A DNA stretch of 64,000 nucleotides from Hybos culiciformis (lineage: Eukaryota; Arthropoda; Insecta; Diptera; Hybotidae): NCBI GenBank assembly GCA_964007475.1, contig OZ023273.1, forward strand, positions 88,142,841 through 88,206,840. Direction: 5' to 3'. This document shows positions 10,647-22,112 of this stretch, one piece after another (the stretch's first letter is position 1; every line of letters starts with the position of its first letter). Both the position numbers and the translations under genes were made by a program. The notes beneath the pieces are model-generated. The model made no database searches and had not been told where the DNA came from. It worked only from the letters and a program-made list of their open reading frames with translations.

Positions 10647-13102
10647 TTAATAATGGTATTTTGTGGAAATATATAAATTGTTATCAGAAAATATTTTCCA
10701 AATTGCTGTTGGTTTATAATCATAAAAAATATTTGGAGTTACAAAAATTGTATTTTCATTTTTTTCAACTTGAAAAGAATTAAGACTAGAATTAAATTTA
10801 ATTGTTTTTAAGCATTTACAAAAAAAGTGTACTTGTGAATTCAAAATAATAATTTCTTTTATTTCGGCGAATAGAGGGATATTGTTCGAATAGTTTTTTA
10901 ATCGTACTACCATATTGATCCCATATTCAACGTTATCAATCACTACACGATTGGTTTTACTGAAATACTCAGCATTACTTTTTATATGCTCAAAACTTAA
11001 TAGCTTTTCCTTTTCTACTTTTCTCGAGGTATTTACATGAGTGGAAACATCATTGCTAAATAAATTTAACTATGAAATTCGTATGGATTGTATTACAGAT
11101 AGGCGAGTAGCAATACTTTTAGGAACATTTTTATAATTGCAACCACTAACTATTTGTTTTTTGAGCACATTATGTTTCCTTTCATATGCCATACATGATT
11201 GAAGTGCAATAGGTCCCATTTCTAAAATACATTTTGGATAATGCTGTAGATGATGGTGTTTATTAATACAGTTTTTTTTCCGGAAATAGTTCTTTAAAAT
11301 ACAAATGGTGATTTTTAATTAGCATATGTAATTCAGATAACATATAATTTGATATTTCATATGAAAATATTATTTCTAGTATTTTACACAACATGGATAT
11401 TAGTTCTAAATGTTTAAAATCGTTAGAATCAGAAATTTTATGATAAATCAAAAATTGCAAAGCTCTTGTTAAAAGCCATGTCTGAGCAGCTTTCTGTTTT
11501 ATACTATTACTGGAACTTCTAAGCATTGGTAATGAAAAATTTGCTGATGGCTTATTTTTTTTTTTCAACTGGTCCATAACGAAACGAATTTATTCTTTGG
11601 TTTAAATATGAAACAGTAAAATATTTTTTATTAATGTAATAGTTAAGAACTAATTTAATTTCCATTGGACAAATTCCTTCAAGTAAATCATGCATTGGGC
11701 TAAAAGAATAGTTCGTTGTACAATGAAAATATAACAAATCATTCAAAATAGAATCTTTAAAAAACCCCACATCAGTCGGTTGAGTCTCTCCATTTAAAAC
11801 TCTTGCACAGTCCTCTGAATGTTTTTTTGGATCTCTTAAATCAAATGTTGAGTTTTCTTTAATTAGATTTAATTCATTTTTAGAAATGTAGCACATCCTA
11901 CAAAATTTTCTGCACGAAGGGCTTAGAAATTCAAAAATTTCATGAGCAGCTAAAGTATCACCCGTAACTGATACTAAAGTTCCACGTATTATAAATTGTA
12001 ATTCATTTTTGTAAAAAATAATACCTTCATCTGATTGTAACGTTTTTATTTCTTCTACAAATGGACCCAAAACTTTCCGAAAACCATATTTGTTTAAATC
12101 TATTTTATTGCATATTAATAATAAAAATATATTATCCACATGTTAATTAAATGTTGATGGAAGATTTTGTATTGTGTAATAAAAAGCTCCAATTTTATAT
12201 ACGCAAGTTTTAGATCCTATTGGATTTGTAACTTCTACATCATCATAATACAAATTAATTCTTAGTGCATTATTAAATTTTTGAAAAAAACTATGATTCC
12301 GGAACTGCTTTGCATCTTTATATGATTTATATATTCCACTTATATCAGAAAAATTTTCAAAATCTACCAATTCTCGCATATTCTCATGTTTAAATATATT
12401 TTTTAATGTTTCTGTAATAGAAATATAATAAAAATTTTCATGAACTGTTGCGGTTTTATATAATCCTTGAATTAATGAAATTTCGTTTCTTTTTCCTAAC
12501 ATAATTTCTTGTGGATAAACTATATCTATTACAGATTCCAAAAATATTAACCGTTTTGTAGCAGTATTTATATCATCAAAAATATTTGAAAGATCAAATT
12601 TTTTCAACAAAGATTCGCAATTTTCATTGGATATGGTAGAATTTATTTTTAACGTTTTGATAACATGAACTTTTAGATATTCCGCAGTTTTATTTACTAA
12701 AGAAGACATTTCTTCTATTACAAAATCTCCAATTATATTGGTTATATTCATATTTAACACAGCACCACAGATATATTTATGTAGGTTAGTTTTGAAATTA
12801 TTTTGATCTAAAATAATGGAACTACCATTTGAATTATATTCAACCATTTCACTTTGTAGAATTTCATTTTCGAAATTTATACTTTTTTTTTTTACGTGAA
12901 CACGTAAAACATGTCGTTTGAATGACGTAAATAAACAAAAATTGCGCATACAATTTTCTTGTACACATATTATTTTTGCAGAACTATTCTTTTTTCCGAG
13001 ATAAAATTGATGACCTTTGAAATGTCGATTTAAATCAATGAAACTATTTAATATTTTTATACAAATAAAACAAATTAAATCCATTATTAAACACAAGCAC
13101 AC
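10647..13102 (-). pseudogene. C2H2 zinc-finger DNA transposase, CACTA/EnSpm-like (tentative)
   Basis: The better start is the ATG at 13084, which begins MDLICFICIK, a C2H2 finger; a second follows (CVQENCMRNF...FKRHVLRVH). The middle part has FLSPSCRKFCRMCY near 11900 and the conserved MHDLLEGICPMEIKLVLNY near 11680, and the C-terminal part has YERKHNVLKKQIVSGCNYKN near 11140. This motif set occurs in animal DNA-transposon proteins I associate with EnSpm/CACTA, but the superfamily name is from memory. Lesions: an in-frame TAA at 12143-12145 and one-base shifts in A-runs near 11555 and 11275. The stop at 10647 lies only 19 bp before the SAMD3-like exon 2, so this gene is nested in intron 1 of that gene on the same strand. 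Confidence 0.65.
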
Positions 13103-13123
13103 TTGTCGAAATGTTATCTTGAA

Positions 13124-13155
13124 CTAAATATCACCTACGCTAAATATCACCTGCG
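13124..13155 (-). promoter_or_regulatory. 16-bp direct repeat just upstream of the transposase start
   Basis: Two nearly identical 16-bp units (CTAAATATCACCTACG at 13124, same with G for A at 13140) lie 22-40 bp upstream of the first minus-strand ATG. The position suggests a promoter element or transposase-binding site; there is no direct proof. Confidence 0.35.
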
Positions 13156-13171
13156 CAGGTAATAAAAACTG

Positions 13172-13646
13172 TTACAAACTGATAATCTAGTAAAAGGAAC
13201 TAAAAAAAAAATTATTCAAACTAGATTATTAATTAAAGTAGATAGAAAAAGAGTTATAAATAATGACTTTTCTAGCTAGAATAGTCATTATTTATAACTG
13301 TTTGTTTCTAGCTAGAAAATTCATTATTTATAACTGTTTGCCTATCTACTTTAATTAATAATCTAGTTTGAATACATTTTTTTTAGTTCCTTGTACATGA
13401 TTATCAGAAACTGATAATCTAGTACATGGAGCTAAATAAAAGTTTATTCAAACTAGATTATTAATTAAAGTAGATAGACAAACAGTTATAAATAATGAAT
13501 TTTCTAGCTAGAAACAAACAGTTATAAATAATGACTATTCTAGCTAGAAAAGTCATTATTTATAACTCTTTTTCTATCTACTTTAATTAATAATCTAGTT
13601 TGAATAATTTTTTTTTAGTTCCTTTTACTAGATTATCAGTTTGTAA
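13172..13646. repeat. 475-bp near-perfect palindrome of CTAG-rich sequence
   Basis: The two halves (13172-13408, 13410-13646) are reverse complements of each other, beginning and ending with TTACAAACTGATAATC and its complement. Each half is also an inverted repeat around GCTAGAA/TTCTAGC near 13280 and 13540, giving four-fold symmetry. Words such as TTTCTAGCTAGAAA link it to the CTAG-rich family. Probably two foldback MITE copies joined head to head. Confidence 0.85.
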
Positions 13647-13658
13647 TTCACGTGTGTA

Positions 13659-14138
13659 AGTCATATACTCCGAATCCAACTTCCCTTATAAAAAACCCAT
13701 TTCCGCTCCTATAAGATTTTATCTTATTACAAATATCCAAATTTCCTCCACGAGCTTTTTACTTTTTACTTAATTTGCTTATTTTTATGAACTTAAATTT
13801 TATTCTTATAAAAAAACTAAAACGTAAGTTATTTTAATTGTGCAATTTTTATATTTCTTAATAAACTTAAAGAGGTGTTAAATTACGAATTTAATATTTC
13901 TAATATTGAATGTAAAATCATAAATATAAGAAAGAAAGGTAAAATAAGTTTCAGTTTTAGAATTTCGTTCGAACTAAAAATACGATTGTCTTTAAATAAT
14001 ATAATTAAATTAAATTTTGTTTAGATTATTCTAATTAATAAAAAGAATTTATAAAAAAAAATAAACAAATATATTTAATTTAATAAAAAAAAAGTAAAAT
14101 AAAATTAAATATTGTAAAAAATCAATTTTTACATGTTT
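13659..14138 (+). repeat. 5' LTR
   Basis: 480 bp, starts AGTCATATACTCCGAATCC and ends TTTTTACATGTTT. It matches the two halves of the 3' LTR on either side of a MITE. Promoter and poly(A) signals are expected inside but I cannot place them with confidence. Confidence 0.9.
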
Positions 14139-14155
14139 GGCGCAGTCGGTAGGAT
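14138..14155 (+). promoter_or_regulatory. primer-binding site, tRNA-Ser type
   Basis: TGGCGCAGTCGGTAGGAT starts on the last base of the 5' LTR. This is the PBS type used by the 17.6/297 group, which primes with tRNA-Ser. The tRNA assignment is from knowledge of the group. Confidence 0.75.
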
Positions 14156-14249
14156 ACCAAACCATTTTTACAAATAAATAAAAAAAAAAAAAAATTTTTT
14201 TTTTTTTTGTGAAATTGGTGTTCTTTTAAGAATTTATTGGTATCAACTT

Positions 14250-15308
14250 ATGAGACCATATCGTAAACCTTCAAGTTTGAATAAACCTAGACTCAGAGTA
14301 ATCACTGAAGAAAAATATAACGAAGAATTAGCTGAAGGACAACAAAAAGTTAATAACATTTTTGAAACAACTAATAACATGGCATTAAATAATATCACAG
14401 GTAGAGATCTAATTACTGAAGCTAGAGCTATTCCAATATTTCGTGGCGATGACACCTTTGAATTAACACATTTTATAAGAGAAGTAGAGACAATTCTTGG
14501 GTTGACCGCAGACCAAAATATGAAAAATTATTTGTTGAATGTAATGGTGAGTAAAATTCAAGGACCGGCAGCTTTGTCGATTAGAAGATTGGAAAACGCT
14601 ACTTGGGACGAAATGAAATTACAATTGAAGAAATCGTTCGGTGTTCAACAATCATACTTGAAATTAAAGGAGGAAGCAGATTCAATCAGGTTCTGTAGTG
14701 TAAGTCAATATTATAAAGAGTTATCTCAAGTATTGGATAAGTTAAATTTAAAATATAAGTTAGATGATGAAAAGCCAGCAGGATTTAATACAATTAATAA
14801 TGAAAAAAGCATATTAGAAAAATTTTTAAATAAACTTCCACGATCAGATAGTATGTTTTTAAGAATTAAGAACATTGAATCTCTTGAAGAAGCTTATTTT
14901 GAACTAATAAAAACAGGAATCCAAGATAACCCGACACCTTTTCAAAAAAATATTGTTAAAGCTAATAATAAACAAAATAATTTCCAGCGTAACTCTTTTA
15001 AGAATAATAACCAATATCAGGGACATATAAGACATAATTTTTCCAATAATAACAATTACACTAATAGTGTTCCTCAAACTTATCCCACGCCTAATAAATC
15101 TCAAAATTTTAACAATAATAATTACAATAATAGTGTTCCTCAAAGATATCCCACTTCTAATCAAACCTACAATTTTAATTCCAATCGAAATTCGAATTTC
15201 AATAATTTTTCTCGAAAACAGAATTATGATCAAAATTCTTTAAACTCTAATGCTAACAATAATCATGGAAGTTTTAAACCTATGGAAGTTGATTCAAATA
15301 ACATTTAA
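14250..15308 (+). CDS. gag protein
   Basis: An intact 352-codon frame from ATG at 14250. Residues 70-220 have the helical capsid-like character of gypsy gag (IPIFRGDDTFELTHFIREVE). The last third is asparagine-rich and low in complexity, with a repeated NSVPQ..YPT.N unit (15071 and 15132). There is no CCHC zinc knuckle, as in the 17.6/297 group. It would form the particle and package RNA. The downstream protease frame starts around the gag stop in another frame, so pol is probably made by frameshifting. Confidence 0.85.
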   Translation: MRPYRKPSSLNKPRLRVITEEKYNEELAEGQQKVNNIFETTNNMALNNITGRDLITEARAIPIFRGDDTFELTHFIREVETILGLTADQNMKNYLLNVMVSKIQGPAALSIRRLENATWDEMKLQLKKSFGVQQSYLKLKEEADSIRFCSVSQYYKELSQVLDKLNLKYKLDDEKPAGFNTINNEKSILEKFLNKLPRSDSMFLRIKNIESLEEAYFELIKTGIQDNPTPFQKNIVKANNKQNNFQRNSFKNNNQYQGHIRHNFSNNNNYTNSVPQTYPTPNKSQNFNNNNYNNSVPQRYPTSNQTYNFNSNRNSNFNNFSRKQNYDQNSLNSNANNNHGSFKPMEVDSNNI

Positions 15309-18300
15309 CAAAATTTTCGTTTACAACCTCGGAAAACCCATTACCAATAGTATAATTCTCAATTCACAATAAAAAAATTAATTGCCTAATAGATACAGGT
15401 GCTTCTATATCAATAATTAGTGACCATCTTTTCCCTAATATAAAACGAAATAAATTAACGAATCAAATTGAACTTGTTACATTATTTGAAAAAAACCAAA
15501 TTACCCATGACATAATTACTGAGGTACCTTTAGAATTTGACCCTGACGCCACAATGACATGGAAATTACTGAAATTTTGTAATAAAAAATTCGAAGCAAT
15601 ATTGGGACAAAATATACTTCGTGCTATTGGCGCGAAAATTGATTTAGAAAAAGGACATGTTGAAATTAAAGGCAAAGTCACTAAATTTAAAAATTCCTGC
15701 CCTTACAACGATATAATCGAATTAAATTCATTAAATTTTGACAACAAAAATATTGTTGATTTTATTAAAACTGAACATCTTAACTATGAAGAAAAGAAAA
15801 TGTTGAAAAAAATTATTTATGAACATAAAGATTTATTTTTTCAAGAGGGACAACAATTAACAAATATTTCAAATATCAAACATCAAATTATTACGAAACA
15901 TAGCCAACCCATTTATTCCAAAATTTACAGATTCCCTAAAATACATGAGCAAGAGGTTGAAAAACAAATTTCTGAAATGCTAGAACAAGGTATCATAAAA
16001 CATAGTAATTCTCCATATAATTCACCAATTTGGGTAGTGCCGAAAAAACTAGACCATTCAGGTGTTAAGAAATGGAGAATTGTCGTCGATTACAGAAAGC
16101 TCAACGAGATAACTGTAGATGACAAGTTTCCGATTCCAAACATAGAATCACTTTTTGACAAATTGGGTAAATCTCAATATTTCACAACTTTAGATTTGGC
16201 AAAAGGGTTTCATCAAATTCTTGTTGACGAAAAGGTCCAAGCTAAAACTGCTTTTTCGACCCCCCAGGGTCACTACGAATATGTCAGGATGCCATTCGGT
16301 TTAAAAAACGCTCCTGCCACTTTCCAAATAATTATGAATCACGTATTACGCGAATTCATTAATATTAATTGTGTCGTATACCTTGACGAGATCTTAATTT
16401 TTAGTACTTCTCTTCAAGAACATATTCAATCAATTAACAAAATTTTTCAGAAACTTCGAGAATTTAATCTAAAGATTCAAGTCGACAAGTGTTCATTTTT
16501 ATCAAAAGAATCAGAATATTTAGGACATGTTTTAACTAATGAAGGCATTAAGCCCAACCCAAGTAAAGTTCAAGTCATTAAGTCACTTAAAATTCCTAAA
16601 ACAAGAAAATCCATTAAAAGTTTTTTGGGGATAACTGGATATTATAGGAAGTTCATAAAAGACTATGCTAAGATAGCACAGCCCCTAACTAATTGTTTGA
16701 AAAAAAAATAATAAAATTGATGAAAATAATGTGAATTATATTGAAGCTTTTAATAAATTGAAAGAAATTATTACCAACGATCCGATTCTAAAATATCCCG
16801 ATTTTAATAAAAGATTTACATTAACTACTGACGCAAGCCAGTATGCAATTGGAGCCGTTTTATCACAAAATGGTCACCCTATATCTTTTGCAAGTCGAAC
16901 ACTTAACGAACATGAAATAAAATATAGTACTATTGAAAAAGAACTCTTGGCTATAGTATGGTCTACAAAATACTTTAGACCATATCTATATGGCGTAAAA
17001 TTTAACATAAAAACAGATCATCAACCATTAGCTTGGTTGCATTCTTTAAACGAACCCAATTCAAAGCTACAAAGATGGAGAATAAAACTAAACGAGTTCG
17101 ACTTTAGTGTAGAATACCTCAAGGGCAAAGATAATAAAGTGGCCGACTTTCTAAGTAGAATAGATTTAAATAAAAATGAAATAAATGTCATTGAAACTGA
17201 AAATATTGATATTGGTGACGAAAGCAGTGAGTTAGCCACAATCCATAGTAATGTTCAGAATTTAGATAATCAAATTCCTATTTCGGAAAACATAGTAAAT
17301 AAATATTTAACTCAAATTCATTTAGTAGAAGAAAGGACAGATGAATTACAAAACATAAAAAACACAGAATAATAATTATTTCAAAAAACGATTTAAATAA
17401 CGAAAATTACTTAAACGACCTTTTGCGTAGATTAATTAAAATCGGAACCACTGGAATTTATTCTGAATTGCAGGAAAATGATTACAAAATTCTCCAAAAT
17501 ATTAATCCAGTTATTCAGTGGTGAACCCCGAATTAAATTTATTAGATGTACCAGAATAGCAAAAAATTTAGAAAGTGAAGATGAGCTAATTCAAATAATA
17601 AAAAACTTTCACGAAAATACAAATCATAGGGGAATCCTTGAAAACTTTCTTGAAATAAAAGATTTATATTATTTCCCTAATCTGAAAAGTTTTGTCCATA
17701 AATTCGTAAATAATTGCGATGTATGCAATCTGACGAAATATGACAGAAACCCAATCAAATATAAATATCATTTATCTGAAACACCTTCTGAGACGAATAT
17801 TTTACATAAATAAAACAATATTTTTAACAGCGATTGATAAGTTTAGCAAACATTTATACGTGTCTAAATTAAACGATCGAAATAGTGTAACAATTGTTCA
17901 AGCATTAAGACTTCGTAATTCTCTTTTAGGGAAACCAGAGAAATTTATATTTGACAATGAGTTTGACAATTTAAATTTAAAGGATTTTTGTAGATCAGAA
18001 AATATAGAAATTCATTTTTCATCACCAAGATCTTGTACAGGTAATGCTGACATTGAAAGAGCCCATGGAACAATAAATGAACATATTAGAATTTTTAAAA
18101 TAACACAACCTAATCTTGATATTGAGTCCAAAATCCTAAAAGCAGTAGAAATATATAATAATACTATTCATTCCACTACGGGCGAAAAACCAATTGATTT
18201 TCTCAGAAATAAACCTTTAGATTTTGAAAACATTAAACAAAAAAATTTTACAAAAAAAAGAAAAAGTTATTTCAAAATTAAATGAAAACCGAAAAATTTT

Positions 18301-18440
18301 TTTGCCCCAGATTCTGATGAAATTCTTATCAAAAATCCAGCAATTGTTAGATATAAAGATGAGCCTAGATATAAGAAAATTAAATGCTTTAAAACTGATA
18401 ACAAAATAATTGACAAAAAAAAAACGAAATATCCATCCAT
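15309..18440 (+). pseudogene. pol (PR-RT-RH-IN), multiply frameshifted
   Basis: Domains in order: aspartic protease with LIDTGAS at 15386; reverse transcriptase 15890-16500 with LDLAKGFHQI and MPFGLKNAPATFQ; RNase H 16830-17160 with [13 protein letters not shown]; integrase zinc finger (HHCC) 17600-17740; integrase core 17820-18190 with Asp residues in TAIDKFSK and FDNEFDN and Glu in DIERAHGT. The RT active site reads YLDE at 16378, where the family has YLDD, so polymerisation should be lost. Frame breaks lie near 15370, 16704, 17370, 17510, 17800 and 18250, plus a stop at 15353; those at 15370 and 16704 fall in A-runs. Confidence 0.85.
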
Positions 18441-18473
18441 CTCATATTAAAACAAATTTCAAAAATTTTTTAG

Positions 18474-19470
18474 GTGGTTTTAACGGTTCTAACAATAGGC
18501 GCGATGTTAATCAGTCCGTGTCAAGCCGCAATTAACATAGAAAAATTAGAAACAGAAAGTGGTTTTGTGACAATTCGACAACAAGATATTTCAATAATCG
18601 ATTCGTATGACAAAATTATCCATATTATGGATTTAAAAGAATTAGAAATAATCTATAGAGGACCAGATTACAACCAGATTACAACCAGATTACAACGACA
18701 TTTAATTTTCCGGAAGATCAAAGTATTAGTAGAACTCTTAAAGAGAAACAAAAAAAAGTAGAACATACATTTAAAACTCTAATACCGATAAGAAAAAAAA
18801 GAGGTTTGATCAATCTTGGCGGATCTGCGTTACAATGGCTTTTTGGCACAATGGATGATGAGGATAAGAAAGAAATAGAAGATCACTTAAAAACTGTAGA
18901 CGAAAATATTCATAATAATATCCAAAGTTCAAATCAACAAATAAAAATAAATTTCTCAATTCAGAAAAACATACAAAAATTACAAACCAGTATCAATGAT
19001 AACCATCTCGCAATTGATAAACTTTTAAATTTTGTGACTTTCGAAAATCGAAATACTATTAAACAAATTCAATTTTTACTATACTAACAAATATTAACCT
19101 TTTAAATGATGAAATTGAAAAACTTCAGGAAAACGTTATATTCTCAAAACATAAAATAATGAGTAGGTCCATTCTTACCCCAGAAGAAATAGATTTTTAT
19201 GAAATAGATATTTTTAAAATTCAAGAACTCAAAAGTTCCTTAGCTATTAGTGAATCAAAATTAATTTTTGTGTTGGAAATCCCTGTACTAAATCAATTCA
19301 AATGAACAAGTAGACATAAACATTGTAGATGTAATAAGTTTTGAAAATAAATCATACTATCTGGATCAACAAAAATATAAAAACAAACTAAATTATTTAA
19401 AAAATAAAACTCGAACAATTCTAATAAATAAGCAATCTAAAAGCTTTGCCCAGGAGTGCAAAAATCTTGA
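18474..19470 (+). pseudogene. env remnant (errantivirus/baculovirus-F-like), truncated
   Basis: ATG at 18474 is followed by a hydrophobic, signal-peptide-like start. A basic furin-type cluster near 18790-18801 precedes a glycine-rich segment with SALQWLFGTMDDEDK near 18824, the pattern seen at the cleavage and fusion-peptide region of errantivirus Env. A heptad-like region follows to 19087, after which the frame is broken. No transmembrane anchor is visible before the 3' LTR, so the C-terminal part seems deleted. It cannot give a membrane-anchored glycoprotein. Insect errantivirus Env relates to baculovirus F proteins; that assignment rests on the motif order. Confidence 0.7.
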
Positions 19471-19479
19471 GGAAGGGGG
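19470..19479 (+). promoter_or_regulatory. polypurine tract
   Basis: AGGAAGGGGG lies immediately before the first base of the 3' LTR (19480), the position of the plus-strand priming site. Confidence 0.75.
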
Positions 19480-20453
19480 AGTCATATACTCCGAATCCAA
19501 CTTCCCTTATAAAAAACCCATTTCCGCTCCTATAAGATTTTAACTTATTACAAATATCCAATTTCCTCCACGAGCTTTTTACTTTTTACTTAATTTGCTT
19601 ATTTTTATGAACTTAAATTTTATTCTTAAGGCCGGTATTCAACTGGAGATAAAATCAACTTTTTCATATAAAATTTTATCTGAGATAAATTTTAGTTGAG
19701 TGAATTTAATTTATCGGTACCCAACTGAAGATAAATGGAAATTTATCTGAGTAAAAATTGTATGAAAATTTTTTCACTCAAATAAATTTTATTTCAAAAA
19801 TTTATCTTGCAAAGAATGTTTTGAACATTCTTTTCAAGATAAATTATGACATTAGGTCGTGTAAAAAGAATTTGACGTTTGTTGTTTGAAGAAAACAAAC
19901 AAAAATCAGAAAACTAAAATAATATTAAAATTAAAATAATAGTTTAATTTAATTTAATAAAATAAAATAATATTGGTAAAATTAATTAAATAAAATGGAT
20001 GAAAGTTGAGAGGTAAATAAATTAAAAATAAAATTGTTTAGGTAGTCAATTTTTATCTCACTCAATAATGTTCCTTTTCAAGATAAAATTTATCTTGTAC
20101 TTTATCTTCAGTTGAATACCGGCCTTTATAAAAAACTAAAACGTAAGTTATTTTAATTGTGCAATTTTTATATTTCTTAATAAACTTAAAGAGGTGTTAA
20201 ATTACGAATTTAATATTTCTAATATTGAATGTAAAATCATAAATATAAGAAAGAAAGGTAAAATAAGTTTCAGTTTTAGAATTTCGTTCGAACTAAAAAT
20301 ACGATTGTCTTTAAATATAATTAAATTAAATTTTGTTTAGATTATTCTAATTAATAAAAATAATTTATAAAAAAAAATAAACAAATATATTTAATTTAAT
20401 AAAAAAAAGTAAAATAAAATTAAATATTGTAAAAAATCAATTTTTACATGTTT
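19480..20453 (+). repeat. 3' LTR, split by a MITE
   Basis: Same sequence as the 5' LTR, with a 497-bp insertion at 19629-20125. Small indels in A and T runs account for most differences between the LTRs. Confidence 0.9.
19629..20125. repeat. Harbinger/Tourist-like MITE
   Basis: Terminal inverted repeats AGGCCGGTATTCAACTG at both ends, flanked by TTA on each side (19626-19628, 20126-20128). The empty site is visible in the 5' LTR, which confirms a 3-bp duplication. Three-base TWA duplications are characteristic of PIF/Harbinger. The interior is rich in AGATAAA words and has no coding capacity. Confidence 0.85.
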
Positions 20454-20546
20454 TGTACACAAATATGACGCTACAATATTAACACACATTATTAGAAAAA
20501 AAATAAATTTTGTAAGAAAAAATGATTCAAAATACAAAATACTTAC

Positions 20547-20619
20547 CTTGTAAAATTTTAGCAGATTCTTCGTCAACACCATTCGCTATTAAATATTGGT
20601 ATACTCGTTGAGCATCCAT
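20547..20619 (-). CDS. SAMD3-like protein, exon 1
   Basis: ATG at 20619-20617 starts MDAQRVYQYLIANGVDEESA, followed by KILQ and a GTAAGT donor at 20546-20541. The exon ends one base into a codon; exon 2 at 10628 supplies the other two bases, giving an in-frame Asp and a continuous SAM domain. The 9.9-kb intron contains the whole transposase gene, a palindrome and an LTR retrotransposon. Without the later insertions the intron would be about 2.6 kb. Confidence 0.6.
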
Positions 20620-20778
20620 TTCAAAAATAATTTTTTTTTAAATTCCAAAACAAACCAAAACAAAATAATGTAACCAGCGCAAATCACATTGACAATTGAC
20701 ACAATAAATTAATATTCACCAAATGCAATTTGACAATCGGCAAAACGTAAAAATAACTGTTTTCATTTTTATCTAGTA
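20620..20778. promoter_or_regulatory. 5' flank of the SAMD3-like gene
   Basis: AT-rich sequence upstream (minus strand) of exon 1. I see no clear TATA box or transposon end; it would hold the promoter if the gene model is right. Confidence 0.25.
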
Positions 20779-21293
20779 CAGGGGTGCCAGATTGAGAAAA
20801 CAGTTAAAAAAAAAGTGGGGAAAAATTTGATGAAAATATTTTTATTTTTTCTTAATTTTGAAGAAACTCAGAAATATTGTGCTAATCTATAAAAATTAAT
20901 AGATATTTGAAATTTCAGACTCGTAAAATGTCAATCAACAATATTTGAAATTTCAGACACGGACAAATGACATTTTGCAAAATGACATTTGTCCGCTATA
21001 GTTTGAAAATTCAATCGCGGACAAATGTCATTTTGCAAAATGTCATTTGTCCGCTCATTTTGAGACATTTTGTAAAATGGCATTGGTCAGCGAAGTTTTC
21101 CATACAAATTTCATCGCTGGCAAATGTCCTGCGGACAATTGTAACGGCGCCTTAAAATCTGAACACAATAAAAATTTGAGAAATCTTGGGGAAAAAACGT
21201 AATGAGCAATTTAGTGCAAAAACATTTTTTTAGTGCACAAAAACCTAAAAAAAGACGTGAGGAACTTTTTTAAAAAAACGTCTGGCATCCCTG
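20779..21293. repeat. hAT-like MITE carrying a foldback copy
   Basis: Imperfect terminal repeats CAGGGGTGCCAGA (left) and the complement of CAGGGATGCCAGA (right). The 8-bp flanks ATCTAGTA and ATTTATTT match at five positions only, so the target duplication is weak. It contains the family A foldback copy at 20960-21152. Confidence 0.5.
20960..21152. repeat. foldback family A, second copy (reverse orientation)
   Basis: Shares with 3328-3695 the GCGGACAAATGTCATTTTGC hairpin modules, the block ATACAAATTTCATCGC and the terminal GGCGCC. It has fewer modules than the first copy, so module number varies. Confidence 0.7.
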
Positions 21294-22050
21294 ATTTATT
21301 TAAGTAAAGAAATACTTTTTTTTAATATTTACATTTCTTTCACAGGGCCGGCCTGAACAAAACCGGATCTTGGAGAAGATATTGTTCGAGAAATAATTGA
21401 TTAAGACATATTCGGACTTCAATCGCAAAGTAAAAAAAGAATTTAATATTCTGAATTTCAACTTCCTAATGTACTTTGTTATTGTGATTGTAATTGTGAA
21501 GCCCTAATATTTATTAAAACTGTTTACTAAATATGAAATTAACACTTTCATTATGACATACGTTTTCTTATAATAATTTATATTTAATTTATCAATTTCA
21601 TGTACCTGGAATTACCACTTTCTCACATGTTTTATTACGAATTTTTGCTAATTGAGTTATGGTCAATCTCAAATAAGTTTTCAATCTTCGAAAACATCTT
21701 TCTATAGATGCGTAAACAAAATATTAGTTTCATAGTAAGTTGCTAATTGAGTTATGTTATGGTCAATGTCAAATAAGTTAAATAATTTTCTTGCATTTTT
21801 ATTTTTTACTAATTATTTTGTAATTAAAACAAATCTAATCCAAAATAATAAAGAATAGTTACAGTGAATTTTGAACTGTACTCAATTACACTAAAAACTC
21901 ATTAATATAAATAATTTATTTTATATCACATTTTAAAATTCAATTCATTATATTCAAGGTAATTTTTTTGGCAAACAAACAAATAAAAAAATTAAAGGCC
22001 GGGTCTGTTCTTTCCTTTTTTTATATGTTTTATTACGCCAATTCTACTAG
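21294..22050. other. AT-rich interval with a short direct repeat, no gene
   Basis: The sequence GCTAATTGAGTTATGGTCAA occurs at 21648 and, with a small insertion, at 21744, about 96 bp apart. Nothing else is recognisable. Confidence 0.4.
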
Positions 22051-22112
22051 AATCTAGTGCCGAAGAGAAATTATTTCTCAATTAGAAAAATTTTCTCATT
22101 TGTTTTACATAT

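Larger units (their letters stand above)
13659..20453 (+). mobile_element. LTR retrotransposon of the 17.6/297 (errantivirus-like) gypsy group
   Basis: Two LTRs (13659-14138; 19480-20453 including a MITE) flank gag, pol and an env remnant, in that order. The target duplication is TGTA (13655-13658, 20454-20457). The LTRs start AGTCATATACTCCG and end ACATGTTT. They differ at about six sites over roughly 475 bp, so insertion is fairly recent in transposon terms. pol and env are frameshifted in several places and one catalytic Asp is replaced, so the copy is not autonomous as written. It lies in intron 1 of the SAMD3-like gene. Confidence 0.9.
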
